Positions 35,646-47,106 of a stretch of DNA of 64,000 bases are shown one piece after another. Source of the DNA: Haemonchus contortus (Eukaryota > Nematoda > Chromadorea > Rhabditida > Trichostrongylidae); contig LS997562.1 in assembly GCA_000469685.2 (NCBI GenBank), positions 22,828,802 to 22,892,801 of the forward strand, in the 5' to 3' direction. Position numbers and translations under genes: made by a program. Under the pieces are notes generated by a model, which saw only the letters and a program-made list of their open reading frames with translations, ran no database searches and was not told the DNA's origin. Positions within the stretch are counted from its first letter, which is position 1, and every line of letters starts with the position of its first letter.

Positions 35646-36797
35646 TTATATGCTTACCTTCGGGACAGAAGACTAAGCCCAACACCTAGAATATCTTCAC
35701 ACTTTTTACAAATACGATCTATTCCTTATAGCACAGTTCAAGATGATTTTGAGGTTTTCGATCTTATTGAAAAGCTGACGTAGGGTTGGTAATACTCATT
35801 TGGTAGTGAAGAGAGCGAGAAAATTCGCCGATTTCGAGAAAAATGAGGCCCATTGATAGTAGGGAAAATAGAGGGTGGACGACTACTCGAAACTCCCTAC
35901 GTCTGCATACGTTAGAAGGAGAACTAAAATCCCCTTTCTTGGAAAAGTTTCTGAGCATCATTACAGCGCAGAAAAGGAAAACCTCTTTTTCTGCGCCCTA
36001 GCGCCCAGTGTTAGAATCAAAGGGTGTCCCCTAGCTACATTTTCGCCCAAAATTGAAAGTATTTACTAGAAAAACTTATGAAGAGCTATGGAGAGGAATC
36101 ATATTCATTCACTGCGGTGGGTCAGTTCTTCGGTTTGGTCAAAACGAAATGCCGTCTATTAGTTTTAGAGCGCTCAAGCTTTTCATTACACTAGGTTTGC
36201 ATCATAGGCACAGATCACGATAAAAATGGTTTCCCTGATCTACCCGTAGGATGAATTCGAGGTACTTTCGTCTACTACATCTGGCGCGATCCCGTCGGAA
36301 AATGGTTCAGTAAGAGAGTTATAAAGGCTCAAAGATTGCACCGCGTGTATCCTCGGACGGGATTCACCGGCATTGTAAAGGCTGCACCAATCATAAGGAA
36401 ACCCATGTAGGAAGTTCAAACAATTCGTCATGACCCATAGCGACAGTGAAAGGCAATTCTGCACAGTTGGCTTGATGTAGTCAGCTGTTTGTGCAATTTC
36501 AACAACTGGAATCTCGTCGAATACCCCTTCCATGTTTTCCGTCATGGTAATCTCGTCCACCCTCTATTTTTCCTACTATCAATGGGCCTCATTTTTCTCG
36601 AAATCGGCGAATTTTCGCGCTCTCTTCACTACCAAAGAAGTATTACCAACCCTACTTCAGCTTTTCAATAAGAACGTGTACCTCAAAATTATCGTGAACT
36701 TCGTGAACTGTGCTATAAAGAATAGACCGTATTTGTAAAAAGCGTGAAGATATTCTAGGTGTTTAGCTTAGTCTTCTGTCCCGAAGGTAAGCATATA
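35646..36797. repeat. inverted repeat, about 240-bp arms, about 670-bp spacer
   Basis: 35646-35882 is repeated inverted at 36553-36797 with few differences, for example 'cgccgatttcgagaaaaatg' and 'cccattgatagtag'. Each arm carries an AGCACAGTTCA end of the TTAA-element type (35729 and 36715) plus about 80 bp of apparent flank. The spacer has another AGGCACAGATCACGATAA end at about 36207. It looks like a nested or composite TIR element. Confidence 0.75.
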
Positions 36798-36872
36798 ACG
36801 TCGCCCAAAGAATCAACAGAGCGATGGGCGCTATAATTCAAATCAAGCTAACATACACACATCAAAGGGTGA

Positions 36873-37345
36873 GATGTCAGAGAAGGAACAATGCATCGAA
36901 GAACATATGCACCGGCGCAAAGAACAAATAGTTCTTATGACGCCCGTTGGCAACATCTCGAACTGCAAGCCAAAAACGTTTGAACAACTACTATTCTTCG
37001 ACACAGGTGCTTAGAGAACAATAATCAGCCAAGAAATTTCGCACAGATTCGGTCTACCAACCAGCGAAACTGAAGTATGTACGAAGTCAGGACTCGGTGG
37101 GTACATCGAGAAATTCCAAAGCAATTTTGTAACGCTAAAAGTTAGCGAGATATACGCGGAGGAATCCGAACTTCAAATTCATACAATGCCTGTCATAGCA
37201 AACAGCTTTCCATCGGCTAAATTAACAGACTCCGACAAAGAACTTCTCAGAGCAAATGAAATTCACCTATGCTATCCCCGCGTTTGCGGAGAACATTAAA
37301 CACCTCATATACTCGTGGGATTAGACTAATAATTCAATTTGGTGG
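36873..37345 (+). pseudogene. BEL aspartic protease remnant
   Basis: The frame reads LLFFDTGA, the retropepsin active site, followed immediately by an in-frame stop. ISHRFGLPTSETE and a GYIEKFQ segment follow, as in BEL DUF1758 proteases. More stops come before 37345. Confidence 0.7.
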
Positions 37346-37753
37346 TAGAACACAATAAAAGCACAACGCCATCCAGCCTACGCATCGCGAAGACCGTTCG
37401 TGGACCGACAGTATATGGTCATGGAACACTTAGTGGCAGTCATGAGTCGGATCCATGCCTTGAATACGCTAAATAATAATAGAACCTGAAGGACTGGGAA
37501 TATCGTAAGACGAAAACCATCAGGACGATAGAGCAGTGAACTATCTAGCCTCATTCTCACAACAGATATCGTTCGAAAATGGTTACATAACCGCCCGTCT
37601 CCGTTGAAAGACAATGTAAACGAACTAGATGACAACTATGCAATTGCCATAGACGGCTATCTGCACTACAAATCCAACTGAACGATAAGACCGAAATAAG
37701 GCCAAATTACTGAAAACAATTAACGACTGCTCGAAGACGTCACTCGTCCTGCC

Positions 37754-38735
37754 GTGACAAACAATGTCATAGAATGTCGCTTCAAAAGATTGCCATTCGA
37801 GATAGACGCATCCCCTAGCATCTTAAATATGGCGATCATGACTTATCTTACTAACTCAAAGAACGAGCTCGCGGAAAAGAGGGCTAGAAACCTTCATGTA
37901 GATAACATCTTGTTGTCGGCATCGACAGTGGAAGAAGCTTTATTCAAATACAGGAAATCAAAGGCGTTGTTTGCTAGGATCGGAAGCAATTCCAGTACAG
38001 GGTAGAAGTCCAAATGAAAAAAACAAGTTTTCGGGAATTCCGTACGACACCCGATCCGAAGAGTTCTCCGTGGAAATCAGAGTATGTATTAAGGAGAAGC
38101 CAACAAAACGAGAAATAGTGAGCTAGCTGAATGCCATTCATGATCCACTGGGGCTAGCGGCACCACTGCTAATAAAACTCAAACATTTGATGAGAGAAAT
38201 ATTCCCCTATCTAGGCAAGCAATGGGTCAGGGCAAGCAATGACGTTAACTTCACAACCATGAGCATACCTCGCACCTTAAACGTCGCGGCCTCTGAGAGG
38301 TTTTCATATAGCCCGTGGACATTTTGCGACGCTAGTGAATTAGTGATGGCGACCTGTGCTTATCTGAAGTCAGACAACACACTTCGTGTGAGTTCTCTAA
38401 TCAGTGGCAAAACTAAATTCGCTCTGAAGAGAAAGAAACAAACGATACCTAAATTCGAACTGCTAGCCATTCTTATGGGAACACGGCTAAGCACTAGCAT
38501 CAGCGAAAGCATAAAGTCCATCAAGGAAGTCAACATAACTGCGGACTCAAAGGTACTCTGGCTTGGGTCAGAACAGCCAGCAAACTACCACTGTTTGTCT
38601 CCAACCAGAAAGAGCGAATCACAAAGTTGGTAAACCAGATAAGAGTGAAAAAGGTCGAAGTGAACTTCTACTATGTACCAACCACAGAAAATCTGGCAGA
38701 TGCAGGAACAAAAGGATTCCAATCGAAAAGATGAG
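37754..38735 (+). pseudogene. BEL reverse transcriptase / RNase H remnant
   Basis: HVDNILLSAS at about 37898 matches the BEL RT active-site block (YVDN in the intact element). After a gap, 38187-38633 reads FCDASELVMATCAYLKS and IPKFELLAILMGTRLS, the RNase H core also present in the intact copy. The palm and fingers of the RT are missing, so a deletion must have removed roughly 1 kb. Confidence 0.75.
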
Positions 38736-38739
38736 CACT

Positions 38740-40505
38740 CATAGCTGGATTAGAGGACCAAAATGGCCCACGAACAGCCAAAACGAGTGGCCTCCAGTAT
38801 CGATAAACGGTATTGCAGATGAGATCATTGAAGATGTCATTAAGGAAGCATCCACTGCATACGTGGAAATAGACGAAACTCTTGACATAAAGAAGCCAAT
38901 GAATATTATGGGTATGGGGAGATCCTCACAACTCAATAAAGCACTCAGAACACTGGCTAGAGTTGGAAAGGGTCTCAAACGATTGATCAGCAGAACCAAC
39001 AGTCATCGGTCTACATTCAACGAAACAGAGCTCAATCAGTTCAGTCTCGAGAGGAAAACCAGTGCAAGTGACATTTCACTAGCCGAACGTATCATAGTTC
39101 TCCAAGAACAAAACCTTTGCAACCCAGACGACCTCCGAAAAGGCGCCCACAGAAAAAGCTCCAAACCGATCGCTGGGGTATAATACGGTATATATCAAGG
39201 CTGCAAAACGCATGTATACCAGAAGATACGACATTGCCCATTTTCGTAGAGACCAAATCAAATCTCGCAAAATTGGTCATAGCCAAGATCCACAGCGAAT
39301 ATGCCCACTATGGCAGAGAACAAATGCTCACTATATTGAGACAAAGATTTTGGATCTAACGCCCCTCCTCGCTTATCAAAAATCAAACTAAACATTGTGT
39401 CACTTGCCGGAAATACCACGGCATGCCTTTTTCGTCTCCAGAAATGGCTCACCTACCTGAAGACAGAGTGACTGAATCAAGAACGTTCAAAGGAGTTGGA
39501 TGCGACTTTTTGGGACCGGTTGAGAGTGCTACACACGAGAAAATGTATATACTATACTATACTCGTGCCTAACAACCAAAGCAGTACGTCTCGAGGTGGT
39601 CGAGAACTTGAGCGCAGGCGCATTTTCAGACAGCTTCACTCGGTCTATTTCAAGGAGAGGGGTGCCAAATTACGTCCGATCGGACTGTGGAAGCAACTTC
39701 AAACTTGGCTAAAAGGTCGTAGAGAAGCTGTTCGAAGAAAATGTGAACGGCGATAAATTTGTTATGTCCGACTGTGAAAAACAGGGAGTGCAATGGATAT
39801 CTAACAGACCATGGATAAGTGCTGTCTGGGAAAGATTAGTTGGGCCAGTAAAGCGGGCTTTTCAAAAAACCTGCGGCAGAAAGAAATTAACATTCGTTGG
39901 ACTCTGCACTGTTATGACGAGAATAGAGGCCATCCTCAACAGTCGACCGCTCACTAAAATACATAACACAGATCTAAGCACTTTACCGCTTGGACCTATC
40001 GACTTCCTTGGCGGAAACGCCAGGTTTTCAGTGCTAGACCACAAACAGTAAACAGTGGTGAGGATCCTGATTACGATCCTGAACTTCCGCAAATTGAAAA
40101 CCAAGTTAGGGAAGCTCTAAGGCACTCGAAATCCATTTCAACAAAATTCTGTTCACCGCTCTCCGAGACACCCAGACAAACAAGAAGAAACAGAGAAGAG
40201 GGGTAACACGACCATTCCTACACATCGGTGGAATCGTACTCATTGAACAGAAGCTAATCCCTCGTGGGAACTGGGTCTACGGAAAAGTTGAAGACGTGGC
40301 CCACAGTGCGGACGTACAAACTCGCACAGTAAAAGTGCGAATGCCAAACCAACACATTTTTCAGAAACCGCTATGCAAACTGTACGCAATGGAGATGAGA
40401 AGTCTCCCTGACAGTCATGTCCAGAACATTAGAAAAACGAAACTTAAAGAAACTCGAACTCCAATCGTCAGAAAGGCACCTGAGCGGAAGGCGAAACAAT
40501 TAGCT
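38740..40505 (+). pseudogene. BEL integrase and DUF5641-like remnant
   Basis: HSEYAHYGREQMLTILRQRFW gives the His-Cys zinc-binding head (with CHTCRK-like CVTCRKYHG after a stop). 39743-40051 reads ISAVWERLVGPVKRAF (third catalytic Glu region) and ILNSRPLTKI. 40210-40505 gives the C-terminal DUF5641-like part around IPRGNWVYGKV. Frameshifts and stops separate the pieces. Confidence 0.75.
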
Positions 40506-40599
40506 TAGAGAGCCATAAGGGAGTTTGAACAGAGCTTAGAAGATCTTGAAGCGGGAAGACAGCCGACCAACCTGAACCATCAGCATAGCGATGGAAACG

Positions 40600-42540
40600 C
40601 GGGACTGGCTCGACGATCTTACTATGCCAATACTGCTTTAATGTTGCTATTTGTCATCGCATGCGTAGAATATCCAGCACTTACACATGAACACGCTGAT
40701 GGACATATCAAATACAACATCGTAAGAATTACACCTCCATATAACCGAGGACAATTCGAAGTCTGTCTCGACAACGGTTGTAAAGAATATTCAAACCAAA
40801 TGAAAGACACATGATCCATTTACCTGTATCTCCTCTAGGAAGGAACACAACAATAAAATTAAAAGTATTAATAGGAGATGGAGTGCTTGCCAAATCCGAA
40901 GAGTGCTTACCTCCAAAGTTCTGCGTTAATGCGCAGAAATTCCCTTCGAGAAACCTACTGGGAAAACGCTTACTGTTGGCCAGAAAGTGCCATTACATCA
41001 GCTTTCATAATTCTTTACTTCGGGCTAGCAGCCATACTATTGGTCGCCACGATCATTTGCAGCAAGATAAGGCGAAAGCTTATAACAGCTCGTCGGAAGA
41101 CCAGACCGACTCCGGGTACGTTAAGTGAATTAAGAAATATACCGATGCACTCATTCAACCCTACACGGTTGGGTACAACGGCTATGATTACGTATGCTGC
41201 ATCATGGCCTCGCTACAAACCTTGTCGGCTCGTCAACACGGCTATAGGCGTCATACAGTGAACCTCGTCTGCACGCAACGAAATAGTTGCGGGTAAGAGT
41301 ATAGCGAGGAAATCAGCTTTGATCGAATCAATATAAATTTTTGCATTCAAATTGACCATGATAACAGAACTGTTGGGTTAGTGAAGCTTCAACACCGCCC
41401 GATGGATCTCACAGGCACGAAAAATCGCGTTTCTTCACAAGAGAATCGGTACCCGAAATATAATACAACAATCTCTACAATGCCCCAAATGGGATCGCTC
41501 CTTGACGGAAAGTGCAACGAAATTCGAAGGAACAAATTGATCCCGGAAACGGGACTGCAATATACCCACGATACACTACTTGCACTGCCGCATGCGGAGG
41601 AATTGCATGAGGCTGTTTATTACCTCTACCCTCCTTCTCGTTTAACAGATTTGTACATAAGTCCAAGTCAGAACTAGTCTACGAGGTAATAGATTGCTCG
41701 AATTGGAAACCAGTGATCTCATAGAAGTTCACACGACACTGTTCAATACTGAAAAAAGAGCCTACAGGTTTTAGAAACATACGTGGAACAATGAGCCGGT
41801 GAATTGAAGATGACCGTTATCTCTGTTCAGAAGCCCGTATCACCTATGATGAATTGAAGGTTCGCAATTAGTCCCAGCAGCTAACGCTATGGCAATTATA
41901 TCACCCCTTCGAATGCATTTGCTAAAACTCATGGTCAAGAACTAGCGGCAGTTGTCCTGTAGAATCGATGTCACATATAAAGTCGAAAATGACTAGCACT
42001 CTCCCCATCCTCACTCCAATAGAAAAATTTAACGTGAAGGAAAAGCAGCTAATCTTGTCTTCGGCAGGAGGTGAACTTATCTTATCTCTTCAATCGAACG
42101 CGTCGATCAACAGTAGTGAGTATGTTATTGTACAACCAAACAATATCCAATTTGAGAAACTACTGGGTTACTACGATTGCATAGAAGGCGCGCAAGCCCA
42201 CATTTCCTGTCAAAACAACGTTTCTTCTTGGATTACAATATAGTGTGAGTAGCAGACATTTTCCATCGAATGCGGTCCCCAAAACCGATCAAGTATTGTA
42301 AATCCCAGCTTAAATCGCGCCGTAATTGAAAAGGACTGCCACACAGTTTGCGAAGGTAAAGACATAACTTTCGCTATGAGAGGAACCCTTACGTTCCACG
42401 AAATAAGCGATAACAATGCTGTGCTCGAAGAAACGGATACGCACGTGTCACAACCCGATGGCTGCTGGAAAAGGAATGAAAAGAGGAAGGAATATTCCCA
42501 GATAGATATTTGTATTGACTACTTGTAAATTATTTTGTTG
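40600..42540 (+). pseudogene. env remnant of the decayed BEL element (phlebovirus-glycoprotein-like)
   Basis: A hydrophobic leader at about 40620-40685 and a cysteine pair near 40765 match the start of the intact element's Env in layout. A transmembrane stretch follows at about 41010-41070. Open pieces at 41381-41677 and 41968-42243 fit the second glycoprotein; the latter aligns with the intact Env around the Tyr-x-Cys block near 62550. Stops and shifts break it throughout. From about 41305 on it lies in the duplicated arm. Confidence 0.68.
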
Positions 42541-42550
42541 GAGTGGGAAA

Positions 42551-42796
42551 CGTCGCGCATTCCCGAGACCTTTGCTGTATATTCTCTTCCCAGATGTGGG
42601 GTGGTCGGAGCTGAGGCGGGACCCGCCTTAATACCAGTCTGCTTATAGAGGAGCTTACGAGTAGCGGTTGCCCTCGAACTACCATTTGTCGCCTCACCAT
42701 TATTTTAATCGACTATCCAACGAACATTACACCACTGAGCCACTGTTTTATATAGGGAGATAAACTCCCTGTGGCTGGAATGTAAAACTCCGCCAC
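42551..42796. repeat. dispersed repeat R1 (left arm)
   Basis: Matches 30014-30493 on the same strand without the ShK-bearing middle: 'cgtcgcgcattcccgagacc' is followed about 30 bp later by 'ggagctgaggcgggacccgc'. It ends in ACTCCGCCAC. Confidence 0.75.
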
Positions 42797-42839
42797 ATTG
42801 GAAACACTACGTCAGCGAGGACCAAAGCACTGAGTTTAC

Positions 42840-42950
42840 ATCGGCCGGATACCAAGTGTTTGTATAGGCCATATACGCAGTCAAAACGTCACTACGAACT
42901 TAAATGGGCGCCCAATGTGGGGGCGCATTCCAAAAAAGGGATCGAATGAT
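42840..42950 (+). repeat. SINE 3' fragment (left arm)
   Basis: 'tgtataggccatatacgcag', 'gtcactacgaacttaaatgg' and GGGGGCGCATTCC are diverged versions of the SINE 3' body. The mirrored copy is at about 52860-52970. Confidence 0.45.
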
Positions 42951-43409
42951 GTCAACGACTTTCAATTTCTCATCAGAGTAGATGACAGAAGGCAGAGTAT
43001 ATTCAGAAGAACCATCTTTGTATATGTGAACGGATGGGAGCGACGGTAAGAGATGGCTATTGCGACGAAATCATGAACGGGGTTGAGTAAAAGGAATACA
43101 GCTCAATGCAGAATTGAGGGTCTGTTATTGTTGTGACTACTATTCGCTACAGTAAAGGTGATTTTGATTTGGTTTGCTTAGCGCTAGCTTAGATGCTTTA
43201 CCTGATTGGGAAGTGCTACTACAGTGAGTTTCAAGAAATAAATGAATCGTGAAAACAGCAACCAGGGAAGATTCGACCGAAAGCAGTGATTAGACAAATG
43301 AAGCTCGCGAAATGCCTTTAGCGAACATTATCAGTGTTCTTTCAGTCCGTGACCATACTGGGTATTCTTCACGAAAGCTCTGCTGACTGTTCCTAAGAGA
43401 ACACAATCT

Positions 43410-43500
43410 ACTCGACTACCATGGATCGCGAAAGGGACGAATGGAGACGTTGCTGCGGCTCGCTCGAGGAAATCTATTATTAACGGGAAGGTAGGTGATA
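43410..43500 (-). repeat. dispersed repeat R2 (left arm)
   Basis: Inverse of the 30550-30650 repeat: on the minus strand 'atttcctcgagcgagccgc', then 'ccattcgtccctttcgcga'. Confidence 0.5.
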
Positions 43501-43698
43501 CTGGTTTATTATTATGTGTTCAGATTCCTCCTCTAGAAATGTAAACAGCATAATGCGGACGAATTAGGCATGCGGATCCGTGTATGAATCCTGTATAAAT
43601 TTTTATGTAATCGCTAACTGAAAACAAACTTTTTGGCAGCTTGTTTCTACAATTCATTACATCAGAGCGGGATTCTGTATAAAAGCAGTTCCCACTTA

Positions 43699-44187
43699 CC
43701 AGGGAAGGGTTTTAAGTTCCCATGGAACTTTGAATGGAGACCTAGGTATATCGATAGGGCTTTGAAAGTTATTAAGAAATATGGAAATTAAAACTGCAAA
43801 ATGAGTCTACCAACAAAGTTGTGAGCGTTCAAAGTTTGCATGCTTAAGCATGGAGACATAGTGTCAGTTGATAAGCCCAGCTGCCTCCAATGACTACAAC
43901 GATGCAAAAGCAAAAACTTTAGCGGGAAACAAACCCTCACCGTTCGCCCGAAAAGGGAGACCACTGCCACTACGCCACGGGGACCGTTGAAGCTATTGAA
44001 GGCAGCTGGGCTTATCAACTGACACTATGTCTCCATGCTTAAGCATGCAAACTTTGAACGCTCACAACTTTGTTGGTAGACTCATTTTGCAGTTTTAATT
44101 TCCATATTTCTTAATAACTTTCAAAGCCCTATCGATATACCTAGGTCTCCATTCAAAGTTCCATGGGAACTTAAAACCCTTCCCTGG
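43699..44187. mobile_element. foldback element, 489 bp, TTA target duplication, left arm only
   Basis: Two inverted arms of about 190 bp (43699-43890 and 43995-44187), virtually identical, start with CCAGGGAAGGGTTTTAAGTT and enclose a loop of about 105 bp. TTA flanks both sides (43696-43698 and 44188-44190). The matching place in the right arm (about 52108-52112) is uninterrupted, CACTTAGATAAAGC on the minus strand, with a single TTA. No coding capacity. The 3-bp TTA target suggests a PIF/Harbinger-type source, but the ends are not diagnostic. Confidence 0.92.
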
Positions 44188-44244
44188 TTAGATAAAGCAT
44201 GGAAATCAGCAACCAGCTGGATTTCATAGTTTCTGCCCTCCGAC

Positions 44245-47088
44245 ATGTTTCTGTATCTCCTTTCAATCGTACGTTTCGTTTCCACAAGTCACTCGAATAA
44301 TGCTCACTGAGCGAAATCATTCAGTAGACTTTCAGGTCCTGCTAACCGATGCCATCCCTCCAGGCTACATAGGTTGTTTTAAATACCTTTTCGTCTCGAG
44401 ATAATTATGCGACAAATATTTCTTTCAGGAAACACTCTTCTAGCAAGGCAACAGGAGGTCTGCATTAGGGTTTACACTTACCTACTGTCGGAACTGTTTT
44501 GCTCTCTTATAACCAATACTCTAGCTCGGGCTACTCTCACATTAAATTTTTTTGCAGTCTCAACCGTACATTCGCAAGTGCGGCAATGGATGTACTGAAT
44601 ACAAATTACTCATCGTCACCGACCTTGATAGGGCTTCAAAAGCTGGTGATTGGACATGGAGAGCTGTCACCCGACAAGGTCTCTTGAAGGTGGATATTCA
44701 TCGTAACCCTCACGTGAGCATTAAGTGGGACCCAGACAGAAACTTGACGTCGTAAGTACTTAACTACATTTTTATCTTGTTTTCTTCATCGTGAGGAGGT
44801 ATCTAGGGGACAGTTTGGAGCATAAGGGAAAAGCAGGCCGAGGAAAGTAAGCGATATGTGAGTGGTTTTGGTATAGAATAGAAGCAAAAGGAGTCAATTA
44901 TAGTTGCAACAATACCTACGGAGCATGGAAATAGAAAGGGAATACTGGTCAGTTAAAATCCTCTGCCAATTCTTGGCTGAATGTATGTCTCGTGTCAAGC
45001 GGGAAGAAAACTCAATTGCGTCCAGAGAACATCCCCACACCCTCAGCCTTATTTTCTGTGAACGCTGCCATGATCCTGTAAAAAAAAACAAAGTTACAAA
45101 AAGTGAGGACTACCTTTGACAGCACCTGTGCAAAATCAGCACTCATGCAGGTAAGATAATTTGGGTAAATTGCCATTCTGGCTACCCTTTGTTTCATCGT
45201 TCAATATATAGCAGTAGGAGTCCCTTACCAATAAGTCGGCAATACAACATTTCTCCACTATTTGTAAGGATAGAGATTTGGGATTGAGAGGTTCGCCAAA
45301 GTATTCAAATGGGTAATGGGAACTCGTTCACGAGGGGCTATTGAGCTAATAGTGGGGTGTAACAGACTCAGTGGAGATCACTTTTTCTTCTTTACAATTC
45401 GACCTAGTATATTTGACTGAGGATAGCGTTTCATCGTTCGGTAATATACGCGTCAAATCAACTATTTTGAGTAATGCACGCAGTTCAGGGCAATGAACGT
45501 CAAAGGTCGTGCTATGGAATTATCCGACTTGACGGTGTTTCACAATAGAGTACTCACCCCTGACGACAGGACCGGGCTGATCAGTGAAATCAGAGACAAT
45601 CAAGTAATAGGAACTGTTTAGCCTTCATTTTATCCCTTACTTATCGGATCATGAGGTCGATTCAGATTATCCCTTGGGTATTCCTTAATTCTGGCCCTGG
45701 AAACACGACTGACGCTTTCAAATGCGAATGGATGACTATCAAGGATGGTTTGCTCTACGTTGGAAGCCATGGCGTTGTGAGTGCGATTTGTTAACGTGAA
45801 GGTGCAATTATTCTGCTCAATACTTGGGCACTTCGAAATTATTTAGACCGCCTTTTACAGAATTCTGGAAAAGAGATTATATGAAAACTCAATGCATGAA
45901 TTAGTTTTAGCTCGATTTTGTTAGTGTTGTTGTTTTCAGGAGTATAAAACTAGACACGGTTCACACCGAAACAACATGTGGGTCAAAACTGTTACTTCAA
46001 AAGGAGAGGTAAGGTTGAATAAATTAAGTGAAGTTCAGTATTGTTACCGTTGGCGCCATTTTATAAGTTAAGTGTTTACTCGTCGCAGGAAGCATACCTG
46101 ACGCGTCGTTCTATAGCATAACCTCATTGAAGAAAACAAGATAATCTAACAAAACCGCTCATCCTTCTCAAATCATTCGAATCATCTATTCTGTCGTAAA
46201 CTTCCTGATCGCTTCATCAGTGAATGCTAACGCTTTATCATGCTTATAAGCTCACTGCTTCTGAGAGGTTGAAGCCAATGGCATAACAAGAATCGTCCCG
46301 CTGCCCTACTAAGCACCTGAGTTCGTTGCTGTTAATTTTGTTTACTTTCTATTTTGGACTCTCTACTTTGCCAGGCTGAAAACGTTACGTACAGGGTATG
46401 AGTCTGTCGCGAATGCATGAATCTTTCAAGAAAAATCACGACCTCCTCTTACGCCAGATGATACCCTCTGCGCCCCCACCACTTTCCCCTTTTAGTAGCA
46501 GAAGATGCATATGAGTATCTAAATTATAGCTAGCTCTTGTTTTCTTTCGAAGTGACTTAGAGTTAATTGAACTTCTACCATCGTATCTATCAAGGTCACC
46601 AACAACAACTGGATTGGTATCTACAACAAAATGAAGGCTTCTGTCGGTATTCCTAAAGAAGGATACCTAACACATGAAGCCGTTCAGTGGTCAGCGAGAC
46701 GAGGACGTTGGTTCTTCTTACCCAGAAAAGCGTCGAACACTCCCTATAATGAAACAGTGGATGAAAAGAGGTACGTGGGACTTCCTTCACATAGTAAGTA
46801 GCAAATGTCGAACAAAACTATTCCAGGGGCACAAATCTTCTGATAAGTTCTACGAATCTCGACCAATTCGATTTCAAAACGGTTGGTAAAGTTGTTCCTG
46901 AACGCGGATACTCGGCTTTCGCCTTCATTCCTGACACTAACGATGATCTTATTGTCGCCTTGAAGTCGAAGGAAGTGGGCGATTCTACGGCCACATATAT
47001 CACCGTATTCAATATCGAGGGTCAGGTTATTCTTCAAGATGAGGAACTCAGTGGTGATTACAAGTTTGAAGGATTGTACTTCCTTTGA
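44245..47088 (+). CDS. secreted calcium-activated apyrase (CANT1 family), left copy, 9 exons
   Basis: Family role: Ca-dependent hydrolysis of nucleoside di- and triphosphates; secreted forms in blood-feeding and parasitic animals remove extracellular ATP/ADP. Exons: 44245-44268, 44336-44372, 44429-44457, 44558-44751, 45489-45603, 45666-45776, 45940-46008, 46595-46770, 46827-47088. All GT-AG junctions are in phase and the sum is 1,017 nt (338 aa), the expected size. Residues 1-14 or so, split over exons 1-2, form a short signal peptide (MFLYLLSI / VLLTDAIPPGY). Family blocks in order: YKLLIVTDLD (about 45-54), VSIKWDPD (about 84-91), GRAMELSDL, PDDRTGLI, FKCEWMTIKDGLLYVGSHG, RRGRWFFLPRKAS, RGYSAFAFIPDTNDDLIVALK, and the C-terminal KFEGLYFL. 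No key break is visible. An AATAAA lies 13 bp after the stop. It converges with its inverted twin at 49221-52053. The N-terminal small exons are the least certain part. Confidence 0.88.
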
Positions 47089-47100
47089 ACACTTCATTAT

Positions 47101-47106
47101 AATAAA
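47101..47106 (+). other. polyadenylation signal of the left apyrase
   Basis: AATAAA 13 bp downstream of the TGA stop. The same bases are conserved in the right arm. Confidence 0.7.

Larger units (their letters stand above)
36860..42540 (+). mobile_element. BEL/Pao retrotransposon, decayed and deleted
   Basis: Protease, short RT, RNase H, integrase, DUF5641-like and env remnants occur in BEL order on the plus strand with many stops and shifts. No gag zinc knuckles and no LTR are recognisable. Most of the RT is missing. It differs clearly in sequence from the intact element at 54.5 kb, so it is another subfamily. Its env 3' part lies inside the left arm of the inverted duplication. Confidence 0.8.

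Noticed and set aside
38563..39183. 206-codon ORF as a separate gene
   Set aside because: It is the stretch between RNase H and the integrase zinc-binding head of the decayed BEL element in one open register.
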